Position numbers and translations under genes: made by a program. This document shows positions 1 to 6,339 of a stretch of 13,282 nucleotides of DNA, one piece after another. Origin of the DNA: an uncultured Eubacteriales bacterium (GTDB lineage Bacteria; Bacillota; Clostridia; Monoglobales; Monoglobaceae); NCBI GenBank assembly GCA_900542675.1, contig UQOT01000054.1:1-13282 (forward strand), written 5' to 3'. The notes beneath the pieces were generated by a model that saw only the letters and a list, made by a program, of their open reading frames with translations, had not been told where the DNA came from and did no database searches. Each line of letters opens with the position of its first letter. The first letter of the stretch is position 1.

Positions 1-90
1 ATTGCCCGTCTTATCAAGGAGGGAAAGGCGAAGGAAGCGGAGGTTGCTTCGCTCGAAGAAGCCGAGGACAATTCGAATAAGGCTGAGTAA
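1..90 (+). CDS. C-terminal end of an unidentified protein (possibly YajC by position)
   Basis: An open frame enters from the left edge and ends at TAA 88-90. The 29 visible residues (starting IARLIKEGKAKEAEV) are charged and Glu/Lys/Ala-rich with no recognisable motif, as is common for a soluble C-terminal tail. In clostridia the gene just before the TIGR04086 membrane protein and SCIFF is often yajC, a small accessory subunit of the SecDF complex, and secDF does lie downstream here. That is a synteny inference only: the residues themselves do not identify YajC. Confidence 0.5.
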   Translation: MARLIKEGKAKEAEVASLEEAEDNSNKAE

Positions 91-95
91 TTCGA

Positions 96-113
96 AATTT
101 GGAATTTGGAATT
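96..113. repeat. short tandem repeat (AATTTGG)x2 plus AATT
   Basis: The bases just after the stop of the first gene read AATTTGG twice and then AATT. This is a small AT-rich iteration in the gap before the membrane protein gene. The gap (91-171) shows no convincing promoter or terminator. The repeat is probably slippage-generated spacer DNA. Confidence 0.45.
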
Positions 114-171
114 ACGTACACGCTCTTTGCATATAAATTAATAAAATTAAAATTGCAAGGGGTGTATATGT

Positions 172-666
172 ATGACAGACGGAGTTTTCGGAAAGAACAG
201 CTCAAACCGTGCGCTTCGTGTACAGAATACGGGCAAAGGTAAAGGCAATGCGGACTTTGACTCAAAAGGCGGGTTTTCGCATCTCATTTTGTCTATGGCA
301 AAGGCTGCGCTGTTCGGGTTTGTGACTGCTTCGGCAATACTTATGATTTTATCGTGTCTTGCCGTGTTTTACGACATTCCCGATATGGTTTTAAACTACA
401 TTATTATTGCCGTGTCGCTTGTTTGCCTGTTTATCGTGGGCTATAAGGCAGCGGCGTATAACAGTAAAAACGGGCTTGTGACCGGTATTCTGACCGGACT
501 GTCGTATACGGTTCTGCTGTATGCGGCGGCGTGTGTTCTTTGGAACTCTGTACATTTCTCGCCTGAGATGATATTAGATCTTTTGGCGGGAAGTGCAATC
601 AGTGGTCTCGGCGGATTTATGGGTGTAAACCGCCGCGCTAAGAATAAAAAGAAAAAGAGACGCTGA
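172..666 (+). CDS. TIGR04086-type four-helix membrane protein of the SCIFF locus
   Basis: The 164-aa protein has a polar, glycine/lysine-rich N-terminal segment (residues 1-40), then four hydrophobic segments at about 42-67, 72-95, 101-125 and 131-152, and ends in a very basic tail (RRAKNKKKKRR). Size, topology and position directly before the SCIFF peptide match the TIGR04086 family, which is found next to SCIFF in clostridia. Its biochemical role is not known; a part in export or handling of the peptide would be a guess from location. The start at ATG 172 has AAGGGG at 157-162. Another ATG at 168 is in a different frame. The gap to the peptide gene is 59 bases, so co-transcription is likely. 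Confidence 0.8.
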   Translation: MTDGVFGKNSSNRALRVQNTGKGKGNADFDSKGGFSHLILSMAKAALFGFVTASAILMILSCLAVFYDIPDMVLNYIIIAVSLVCLFIVGYKAAAYNSKNGLVTGILTGLSYTVLLYAAACVLWNSVHFSPEMILDLLAGSAISGLGGFMGVNRRAKNKKKKRR

Positions 667-725
667 GAAATAATTTTGTACATTATTTATATTAAATCTT
701 GTAAAATGCAAAGGAGAGGAAAACT

Positions 726-872
726 ATGAAGAGAATTAAGACATTAAACAGCGCGGTTCTTAAGGAGAGCGCATGCAAGGGCGGCTGCGGCGAGTGCCAG
801 ACATCTTGTCAGTCGGCTTGCAAGACCTCGTGCACGGTTGCTAATCAGAAGTGCGAGAACAGCAATAAGTAG
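726..872 (+). CDS. scfA: SCIFF six-cysteine ranthipeptide precursor
   Basis: This is a 48-aa ribosomally synthesised precursor peptide. It has the family leader (MKRIKTLNSAVLKESA) and a core containing GGCGECQTSCQSACKTSC and NQKCE. SCIFF peptides are modified by a partner radical SAM enzyme that joins a cysteine sulfur to a residue backbone or side-chain carbon as a thioether. In the studied C. thermocellum peptide the link is reported between Cys32 and Thr37, and both are present here at those positions. The canonical six cysteines are C21, C24, C28, C32, C36 and C43. This copy carries an extra one, C17. The ribosome site AAAGGAG (710-716) lies 9 bases before ATG, suggesting strong translation. 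The maturase follows after a hairpin/terminator region. The natural function of SCIFF is unknown. Confidence 0.95.
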   Translation: MKRIKTLNSAVLKESACKGGCGECQTSCQSACKTSCTVANQKCENSNK

Positions 873-882
873 TTTTTAGCTT

Positions 883-903
883 AAATATTCAAATCGAATA
901 TTT
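883..903 (+). promoter_or_regulatory. perfect AU-rich hairpin directly after scfA
   Basis: AAATATTC (883-890) and GAATATTT (896-903) form a perfect 8-bp inverted repeat around a 5-base loop, 10 bases after the scfA stop. It has no T-run of its own and stands just before the GC-rich terminator hairpin. It could protect the 3' end of a short scfA transcript or be a processing site; that role is inferred. Confidence 0.5.
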
Positions 904-904
904 G

Positions 905-947
905 CGGGCGTCCGTCCATTTAAGCGGACGCTCGATTTGTGTTTTTT
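905..947 (+). terminator. intrinsic terminator/attenuator between scfA and scfB
   Basis: The stem pairs 905-914 with 925-934 (10 bp including one G-T pair; core GCGTCCG/CGGACGC) around a 10-base loop. It is followed by ATTTGTG and six T residues (942-947). This is a plausible Rho-independent terminator. As the peptide and its enzyme are normally co-expressed, partial readthrough would give much more peptide mRNA than maturase mRNA. Confidence 0.7.
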
Positions 948-972
948 AAGGGCAGAAAGGAGTTTTGATATT

Positions 973-2349
973 ATGGTTCACACCTTTAAAATGTTTGATA
1001 AATATATCGCGCTTGATGTAAACAGCGGCTGCGTTCATTCAATGGATAAGTTATGCTATGATATTATTAATTTTATGAACGTAAAGCGCTTTAAGCCGGA
1101 CTCGGGCGAGGCGAGGTTTAAGCTTATCGACGACTTAAAGTACGACTATGACAGAAGCGAAATCGGCGAAGCGCTTGACGATATAATCGAGCTTTATAAA
1201 AACGGGCTTTTATGGTCGGAGGACGACTATAATTTTGATAAAAGCCTTAAAAAGGACTCGCCGATAAAGGCTATGTGTCTGCACGTCAGCCACGACTGTA
1301 ATTTAAGATGCAAATACTGCTTCGCGGATGAGGGTAAGTATCACAGTGAAAAAGGCGAGCTTATGAACGCCGAGACCGGAAAGAAGGCAATGGATTTTCT
1401 GGTTAAAAACTCGGGAAACAGGCGCAACCTTGAGGTTGACTTTTTCGGGGGCGAGCCGCTTCTTAACTTTGACGTAGTTAAAGAAACAGTCGAGTATGCG
1501 CACGAGCTTGAAAAGAAGTACGACAAGAATTTCCGCTTCACGATTACGACTAACGGAATTCTGCTTGATGATGATAAGATTGACTACATAAATAAGAATA
1601 TGGGCAATATAGTTTTAAGCATTGACGGCAGAAAAGAGGTCAACGACAGAATGCGCTGCCGTGCGGACGGCAGCGGGTCGTATGACAGAATTGTGCCGCT
1701 GTTTCAGAAGGTGGCGGAGAGCAGAAATCAGGACAAGTATTACGTTCGCGGCACGTTTACGCGCAAAAACCTCGATTTTTCAAACGACGTTATACATCTT
1801 GCGGATTTGGGCTTTAAGCAGATTTCGATTGAGCCGGTTGTGTGTGATACAGAGACGGATTATTCGCTCAGAGAAGAGGACTTACCCCAAATCTTTGAGG
1901 AATACGAGAAGCTTGTCAAGGAGTATGTAAAGCGTATAAAGGACGGCAGCGGGTTTAACTTCTTCCACTTTATGATTGATTTGGACGAGGGCCCGTGCAT
2001 AATCAAGCGTTTGTCGGGCTGCGGCTGCGGCTGTGAGTATTTGGCGGTTGCGCCAAACGGCGACGTGTACCCGTGTCACCAGTTTGTAGGTCACGAGGAA
2101 TATAAAATGGGCAGCCTGCACGATGATAAGGGCATAAATGCCGAGCTGCGCTCAAAATTTGAGGACTTAAATGTATATACAAAGCCGAAGTGCAAGGATT
2201 GCTTTGCCAAATTTTTCTGCAGCGGCGGCTGTACGGCGAACGCCTGCCTGATAAACGGCGATATGAAGGAGCCGCACAAGCTCAGCTGCGAAATGATGAA
2301 AAAGCGCGTCGAGTGCAGTCTCTATGCCAAGGCAGCGCTCAGCGATTAG
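973..2349 (+). CDS. scfB: SCIFF maturase, radical SAM/SPASM thioether-forming enzyme
   Basis: This 458-aa enzyme is predicted to install the thioether cross-link in the SCIFF peptide encoded just upstream. The N-terminal ~90 residues look like the peptide-binding RRE (PqqD-like) region. The radical SAM cluster motif CNLRCKYC has Cys109, Cys113 and Cys116, followed by the FFGGEPL motif of the AdoMet-binding barrel. The C-terminal SPASM/Twitch region is cysteine-rich: C350, C352, C354, C368, C407, C410, C416, C420, C425 and C439, enough for two auxiliary Fe-S clusters. I chose ATG 973 because AAAGGAG (956-962) sits 10 bases before it. An in-frame TTG at 937 would lie inside the terminator T-run and has no ribosome site. 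The start MVHTFKMFDKYIALDVNSG matches the usual family N-terminus. Confidence 0.95.
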   Translation: MVHTFKMFDKYIALDVNSGCVHSMDKLCYDIINFMNVKRFKPDSGEARFKLIDDLKYDYDRSEIGEALDDIIELYKNGLLWSEDDYNFDKSLKKDSPIKAMCLHVSHDCNLRCKYCFADEGKYHSEKGELMNAETGKKAMDFLVKNSGNRRNLEVDFFGGEPLLNFDVVKETVEYAHELEKKYDKNFRFTITTNGILLDDDKIDYINKNMGNIVLSIDGRKEVNDRMRCRADGSGSYDRIVPLFQKVAESRNQDKYYVRGTFTRKNLDFSNDVIHLADLGFKQISIEPVVCDTETDYSLREEDLPQIFEEYEKLVKEYVKRIKDGSGFNFFHFMIDLDEGPCIIKRLSGCGCGCEYLAVAPNGDVYPCHQFVGHEEYKMGSLHDDKGINAELRSKFEDLNVYTKPKCKDCFAKFFCSGGCTANACLINGDMKEPHKLSCEMMKKRVECSLYAKAALSD

Positions 2350-2391
2350 GACGGCATCTCATATGAGAGCAAATATAAAGGAGTAATTTAT

Positions 2392-3060
2392 ATGGAAGAA
2401 TATAACAAAATTACTTTTCAGGACATAGTCAAAAACAAAGAGATAAAGACTTATCTTGAATACGGCGACAAGTATTTGGGTACGCTCGGCTATACCAATC
2501 ATTCGCTGCTGCACGCTCAGCGCGTCGCGAAGGTTGCGCATATGATACTTTTATCGCTCGGCTATGACAAGCGCACGGCGGAGCTGGCGCGTATTGCGGG
2601 GTATATGCACGACCTCGGCAACGTGATAAACCGCGCCGACCACGCGCAGTCGAGCGCGATGATAGCGTTTAACATACTTACAAGACTGGGCGTGTCGCCG
2701 CCTGAAATTTCAAAGATTATCGCAGCGATAGGAAATCACGACGAGGGAACGGGTCTGCCCGTCAACGCCGTAGCGGCGTCGCTCATAATAGCCGACAAGA
2801 CCGACGTCAGACGCAGCCGCGTCAGAAACCGTGACACGGGTAATTTTGATATTCACGACCGCGTAAACTATGCGGCTGAGGTGTCGGAGGTCACTGTGGA
2901 AGAGCGGATAATACGCTTAAAGCTCAAGATAGACACCGATATTTCCTCGGTCAGCGATTATTTTGAGATATTTATGACGCGTATGCTGATGTGCCGCCGC
3001 GCCGCAGAGAGCCTAGATGCGGCGTTTGAGCTTTACGTAAATGATGTTAAGCTGATGTAG
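2392..3060 (+). CDS. HD-domain phosphohydrolase of the SCIFF locus
   Basis: The 222-aa protein has a classic HD metal-binding signature: His41, His73-Asp74 (YMHDLGN), His84, His116 (GNHDEGTG) and a likely distal Asp135 (IADKTDV). Such domains hydrolyse phosphate esters, often of nucleotides, with divalent metals. The substrate cannot be read from sequence. An HD protein is commonly seen between the SCIFF maturase and secD in clostridia. The ribosome site AAAGGAG (2377-2383) precedes ATG 2392, and the 42-base gap after scfB has no terminator, so it is probably co-transcribed with scfB. No RelA/SpoT synthetase, GGDEF or other fused domain is present. Confidence 0.85.
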   Translation: MEEYNKITFQDIVKNKEIKTYLEYGDKYLGTLGYTNHSLLHAQRVAKVAHMILLSLGYDKRTAELARIAGYMHDLGNVINRADHAQSSAMIAFNILTRLGVSPPEISKIIAAIGNHDEGTGLPVNAVAASLIIADKTDVRRSRVRNRDTGNFDIHDRVNYAAEVSEVTVEERIIRLKLKIDTDISSVSDYFEIFMTRMLMCRRAAESLDAAFELYVNDVKLM

Positions 3061-3141
3061 TGAAATTTGTTATAATATATTATCTAATGTAAAATTTTTC
3101 TAACAATATTTTAGAATTGTTTTACAAAATCAAATTTTCTA

Positions 3142-3170
3142 TTGACTTAAACGAAATATAACGCTATAAT
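3142..3170 (+). promoter_or_regulatory. SigA-type promoter for secDF
   Basis: TTGACT (3142-3147), a 17-base spacer and TATAAT (3165-3170) form a near-consensus promoter in the 219-base gap between the HD gene and secD. Transcription would start near 3177, giving a leader of about 100 bases. That leader ends with a small hairpin TGGGC-GCTTA-GCCCA (3244-3258) just before the ribosome site. The AT-rich sequence 3061-3141 holds only a weak hairpin (around 3101-3120) and no gene. Confidence 0.8.
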
Positions 3171-3279
3171 ATTCCGGTATGCTGATATAATTGTGGGTTT
3201 ATGTCGCATATTGTACTTAATGTTTGAAAAATAATTTAAAATATTGGGCGCTTAGCCCATACAAAGGAGGAAATCAAAA

Positions 3280-4590
3280 GTGTCCAGAAGTTTGGTGAAA
3301 TTTGCGGCAATCATTTTGGTTATAGCTGCACTTTTCTATGTAGGACTGTACGGCCTTGATTTTAACGACAACATCAGAATTCCGGGCGTCACCGATGCAG
3401 ACGGAATTACTCAGGGTCTTGATTTAAAGGGCGGTACCGTAATCGTGTTTAAGGCAGATGCGGCTGATCCGTCGGAAGCAGATATGGAAACGGCTATGAG
3501 TATGCTCAGAAAGCGTCTTGACTTTCAGGGTTATACCGAAGCCAGCGTTACGCTCCAGGGTTCAAATAAGATAAGAGTTGAGCTCCCGGACGTACAGGAT
3601 TCGGATAAGGCTGTTGAAACTCTCGGCGCTACGGCGCAGCTTGAGTTCAGAGACGCAAACGGCAATACAATTATGACCGGTGACCAGGTTAAGGAAGCTA
3701 AGTCGGAATACGGTCAGACAAGCCAGGGCGTTTCAAAGAGCCAGTATTACATCAGTATGTCATTCACCGAAGAAGGTCAGCAGAAGTTCTCTGAGGCTAC
3801 AAAGACAGCGGCTGCTCAGGCTTCAACCGGTATGAACTTTATTGAGATTACAATGGACGGCAACACTCTTACAAGACCGTCTGTAAAGCAGCAGATAGAC
3901 AGCGACTCATGTATTATCGAAGGTGAGTTCACAGCCGAAGAGGCTAAGGCGCTTGCGGCGAACATCAGTTCGGGTCGTCTGCCGTTCTCGCTCAAGACCG
4001 ATGAGGTCAAGGTAGTAAGTGCGACACTCGGTGAGGAAGCGCTCAGCAAGGCGATTATGGCAGGTATTATAGGTCTTGTACTTGTACTTATATTTATGCT
4101 TTTGGTATATCGTCTGCTCGGTCTTATGGCTGACATCGCGCTTATGTTCTACGTTGCTGTTGTTCTTATCTTTATCTCGAACTTCCACGTTAACCTGACT
4201 CTTCCGGGTATTGCAGGTATCATACTTGCAGTAGGTATGGCGGTTGACGCTAACGTCGTAATATTCGAGCGTATTAAAGAAGAGCTTAAGCTCGGCAAGA
4301 CTGTAAGAAGCGCGGTTGACGCAGGCTTTAACAGAGCTCTTTCGGCGGTTATCGACTCTAACGTAACGACTATTATCGCGGCTGTTATTCTTTGGTGGCT
4401 CGGTACGGGAACAATTAAGGGATTTGGTTTGACGCTCCTTATGGGTGTAATCATCTCGATGTTCTCGGCTATATTCGTAACCAAGTTCCTGCTTAAGCAG
4501 ATGATTGGTATGAATGTCAGAAACGCGTGGCTTTACGGCGTCGGCAAAAAGAAAAAGGATGCTGAAAGTCTGAAAGGAGGAGAGGCATAA
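3280..4590 (+). CDS. secD: protein translocase subunit SecD
   Basis: SecD is an RND-type membrane protein that, with SecF, uses the proton motive force to help pull secreted proteins through SecYEG. The 436-aa protein has one N-terminal helix (about 5-26), the family motif GLDLKGGT (residues 46-53), a periplasmic-type extracellular P1 region, then five helices from about residue 255. The conserved AVGMAVDANVVIFERIKEE segment, with Asp323 in the fourth membrane helix, is the proton-relay region. Length fits short firmicute SecD proteins. The start codon is GTG 3280, placed by AAAGGAGG at 3263-3270, and no ATG fits better. The stop TAA overlaps the secF ATG by one base, indicating translational coupling. 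Confidence 0.96.
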   Translation: MSRSLVKFAAIILVIAALFYVGLYGLDFNDNIRIPGVTDADGITQGLDLKGGTVIVFKADAADPSEADMETAMSMLRKRLDFQGYTEASVTLQGSNKIRVELPDVQDSDKAVETLGATAQLEFRDANGNTIMTGDQVKEAKSEYGQTSQGVSKSQYYISMSFTEEGQQKFSEATKTAAAQASTGMNFIEITMDGNTLTRPSVKQQIDSDSCIIEGEFTAEEAKALAANISSGRLPFSLKTDEVKVVSATLGEEALSKAIMAGIIGLVLVLIFMLLVYRLLGLMADIALMFYVAVVLIFISNFHVNLTLPGIAGIILAVGMAVDANVVIFERIKEELKLGKTVRSAVDAGFNRALSAVIDSNVTTIIAAVILWWLGTGTIKGFGLTLLMGVIISMFSAIFVTKFLLKQMIGMNVRNAWLYGVGKKKKDAESLKGGEA

Positions 4591-5669
4591 TGTTTAATAT
4601 AATGAATAAGAAGTGGATATTCTTTGGAATTGCCATTGTACTTTGTTTAGTCAGCATTGTTTCTCTGATTTTCCAGGGCTTTAACTTGGACACCGATTTT
4701 TCGGGCGGTATCGCGCTTACATATGAAGTAAGCAGCGACTTTAACAGCGCTGATGTTGAAGCTATAGTAAGCGAAGCACTCGGTGCAAACAAGAGCGCGT
4801 CGTCGGTTCAGAAGTCGGGCAGCGACGTAATCATCAAAATCGGTTATGACAAGGGTTTGTCTGATGATGAGAGACAGGAATACTCACAGACAACAAAGGA
4901 TACAATCACAACGGCGCTTGAAGCAAAATACGGTGCTCCCGTAGAAACGGCTGAAGCGGTTCAAAACGAAGCTGCTGTTCAGGCTTCGGCAGACCCCGCT
5001 GCAACAGTTGACCCCACGGCAACAGCTGAGCCCGAGGCAGAAGCAGCTCAGACAGAACTGACAAGCGGTGTTGTATTAAAGAGTATGGACGATATCTCGC
5101 CTTCAGCGGGACAGGAACTTGCAAGAAGCGCGTTCTGGATGGCGCTCCTCGCTTGTGCGGCAATCCTTCTCTATATAACCTTCAGATTTGAGTTTACATC
5201 GGGCTGTGTTGCTATTGTTGCACTTGTACACGACGTACTTCTCCTGCTCGGTATCTACTCATTGTTCAGATGGTCGGTAAATATTAACTTTATCGCCGCT
5301 GTACTGACGGTTCTCGGTTATTCTATCAATAACACAATCGTTATTATGGACAGAATTCGTGAGAACACACGTCATTCGAGAAAGGAAACCTACGGTGAAA
5401 TCGCCAATGCCAGCGTATGGCAGACAATGACGCGTTCGATAAATACCACAGTCACAACACTTCTTACAATCGGTATGGTTTGGATTTTAGGTGTTGCTTC
5501 GATTAAGGCGTTCGCACTTCCGATTATTATCGGTATCGTTGTCGGCTTCTACTCATCAGTATTCATCACAGGTCCGCTGTGGGCAACCTGGAGAGACTCC
5601 GCAGTAAAAGCCAAAAAGGCAAACGGCGCCGCAAAAGCGGAAGCTAAAAGAGACTCAAAGAAGAAATAA
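4590..5669 (+). CDS. secF: protein translocase subunit SecF
   Basis: This 359-aa partner of SecD has one N-terminal helix (about 9-28), the DFSGGIALTYEV motif (36-47), an extracellular domain, then five helices from about 180. The GYSINNTIVIMDRIREN motif and the TRSINTTVTTLLT segment are characteristic of SecF. An unusual feature is a low-complexity Ala/Pro/Thr/Glu stretch at about 119-159 (with ADPAATVDPTATAEPEAEA) inside the extracellular domain. The C-terminus is lysine-rich. ATG 4590 overlaps the secD stop (ATAATG), with AAAGGAGG at 4573-4580. The gene is followed at once by a strong terminator, ending the secDF unit. Confidence 0.96.
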   Translation: MFNIMNKKWIFFGIAIVLCLVSIVSLIFQGFNLDTDFSGGIALTYEVSSDFNSADVEAIVSEALGANKSASSVQKSGSDVIIKIGYDKGLSDDERQEYSQTTKDTITTALEAKYGAPVETAEAVQNEAAVQASADPAATVDPTATAEPEAEAAQTELTSGVVLKSMDDISPSAGQELARSAFWMALLACAAILLYITFRFEFTSGCVAIVALVHDVLLLLGIYSLFRWSVNINFIAAVLTVLGYSINNTIVIMDRIRENTRHSRKETYGEIANASVWQTMTRSINTTVTTLLTIGMVWILGVASIKAFALPIIIGIVVGFYSSVFITGPLWATWRDSAVKAKKANGAAKAEAKRDSKKK

Positions 5670-5672
5670 GAG

Positions 5673-5701
5673 AAAGGGGCGGCAAATTGCCGCCCCTTTT
5701 T
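5673..5701 (+). terminator. intrinsic terminator after secF
   Basis: AAAGGGGCGGC (5673-5683) pairs with GCCGCCCCTTT (5689-5699) around a 5-base loop, and the stem runs into TTTTT (5697-5701). It lies 3 bases after the secF stop and is one of the clearest terminators in the window. Confidence 0.9.
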
Positions 5702-5731
5702 GTGTGCCGAAAAGTACATAATAAACTTAGC

Positions 5732-5760
5732 TTAACAACAATTTGAATAAATAGTATAAT
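5732..5760 (+). promoter_or_regulatory. promoter of the candidate small RNA
   Basis: TTAACA (5732-5737), 17 bases, TATAAT (5755-5760). It lies in the gap after the secF terminator, with no rightward protein gene downstream before 6536. Transcription would start at about 5767. Confidence 0.65.
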
Positions 5761-5763
5761 AAA

Positions 5764-5797
5764 TATAGAAAAAGGCAAGACCTCAAACGGTTATGCC
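5764..5797 (-). terminator. leftward terminator of the XRE transcript
   Basis: Read on the minus strand, GGCA-TA-ACC-GTTTGA-GGT-CT-TGCC forms a 4+3 bp stem with a symmetrical internal loop, followed by TTTTT (5773-5769). It would end the XRE mRNA about 90 bases after its stop codon, close to where the opposing small RNA begins. The stem is modest, hence the moderate confidence. Confidence 0.5.
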
Positions 5798-5851
5798 GCG
5801 AGTTTTTGTTTAGAATAACGCCAGCTTATGACGGGGTTGGCGTTATTTTTT
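5767..5851 (+). ncRNA. candidate ~85-nt small RNA, antisense to the XRE mRNA 3' UTR
   Basis: The interval is bounded by a good promoter (TATAAT 5755-5760) and an intrinsic terminator (5814-5851), and it contains no ORF of note. The predicted RNA folds as two hairpins: GGCA/TGCC with inner ACC/GGT (5774-5797), and the 10-bp terminator stem. On the opposite strand the convergent XRE gene stops at 5857, and its own terminator lies at the promoter end of this RNA. The two transcripts would therefore be complementary over nearly the whole small RNA. This 3'-overlap geometry is that of the B. subtilis txpA/RatA type I toxin-antitoxin pair. No toxin peptide is present here, so the resemblance is one of architecture only. 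Confidence 0.55.
5814..5851 (+). terminator. terminator of the candidate small RNA
   Basis: AATAACGCCA (5814-5823) pairs perfectly with TGGCGTTATT (5838-5847) around a 14-base loop, and T residues run to 5851. It is active only rightward: the minus strand has no T-run on the other side. The only rightward promoter close upstream is that of the candidate small RNA. Confidence 0.75.
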
Positions 5852-5856
5852 ATGTG

Positions 5857-6165
5857 CTATTTTACAAGGTCGGATACTATTGTGGTAATGCTTTCGAGCT
5901 GTTTATCGTTTAATTTTTTGAGTAAAGTTATTAGACTATTTAATTTCTCGGGATATTTATTGTCTATATCGAAAAATTCGCTTGGGGTGACGTTTAAGTA
6001 TTCGCATATAAAAAGAAATGAACTCATAGACGGCATTGCTTTGCCGTTTTCAATATCATGAATATATCCTGCATTTTGTCCGACTGATAAGCTCATATCT
6101 CTTGCGCTTACACCTTTTGCGGTTCGCAATTGAGCTAAACGTATAGAAAATTCATCTTCAAACAT
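5857..6165 (-). CDS. XRE-family helix-turn-helix regulator
   Basis: The 102-aa protein has a single HTH_XRE (Cro/CI) domain over about residues 6-62 (RLAQLRTAKGVSARDMSLS, then the GYIHDIENGKAMPSMSSF recognition and following helices). A short C-terminal tail (PEKLNSLITLLKKLNDKQL) may mediate dimerisation. It has no effector or peptidase domain, so it is a plain DNA-binding regulator. The start (ATG at 6165-6163) has GAGGTG (complement of 6171-6176). A palindrome lies just upstream, overlapping the likely promoter, which fits autorepression. Its 3' UTR is covered by a convergent antisense RNA candidate. The divergent gene at 6536 may be a target. Confidence 0.9.
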   Translation of the reverse strand: MFEDEFSIRLAQLRTAKGVSARDMSLSVGQNAGYIHDIENGKAMPSMSSFLFICEYLNVTPSEFFDIDNKYPEKLNSLITLLKKLNDKQLESITTIVSDLVK

Positions 6166-6186
6166 TTTATCACCTCAATGTATATT

Positions 6187-6218
6187 ATTATATCCTACAT
6201 AAAATATAAAATGTCGGA
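6187..6218 (-). promoter_or_regulatory. XRE promoter -10 and 26-bp palindromic operator
   Basis: TCCTACAT (6193-6200) and ATGTCGGA (6211-6218) are inverted repeats with one mismatch, separated by 10 bases, forming a 26-bp palindrome. On the minus strand a TATAAT (6192-6187) abuts it, so the palindrome covers the spacer and -35 zone of the regulator's own promoter. No good -35 is visible there (GACATT at a 17-base spacing). Two further half-site copies follow at 6242-6249 (ATATCGGA, one mismatch) and 6274-6281 (ATGTTGGA). The operator role is inferred from symmetry and placement. Confidence 0.6.
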
Positions 6219-6236
6219 ATTATTCATTAAAGTGTA

Positions 6237-6265
6237 TTGCAATATCGGAATAAATCTGATATAAT
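6237..6265 (+). promoter_or_regulatory. divergent rightward promoter with overlapping half-sites
   Basis: TTGCAA (6237-6242), a 17-base spacer and TATAAT (6260-6265) point toward the SLOG gene, with a start near 6272. The half-site ATATCGGA (6242-6249) lies between -35 and -10, and ATGTTGGA (6274-6281) lies at the start point. Half-site starts at 6211, 6242 and 6274 are 31 and 32 bases apart, close to three helical turns. The leader to ATG 6536 would be about 260 bases and includes the inverted repeat element. Confidence 0.6.
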
Positions 6266-6339
6266 TATATATTATGTTGGAAATAAAGCGATATATCAGC
6301 GTGCCTAAAAAGTTTAAATTTAGCACAACCATAGAGTGA

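Noticed and set aside
937..972. In-frame N-terminal extension of the SCIFF maturase from a TTG
   Set aside because: It runs through the terminator T-run and the ribosome site. ATG 973 has AAAGGAG at proper spacing and gives the usual family N-terminus.
1622..1930. 102-aa open frame inside scfB in another frame
   Set aside because: It is an Arg/Thr-rich shadow of the radical SAM gene with no family features.
3177..3279. Possible riboswitch in the secD leader
   Set aside because: Only one 5-bp hairpin is visible and the sequence is AT-rich. No known aptamer motif was recognised.
5828..6061. 77-aa rightward open frame opposite the XRE gene, considered as a toxin encoded near the small RNA
   Set aside because: It begins inside the small-RNA terminator loop, lacks a ribosome site, and mirrors the XRE codons. 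The hydrophobic look comes from the opposite strand.
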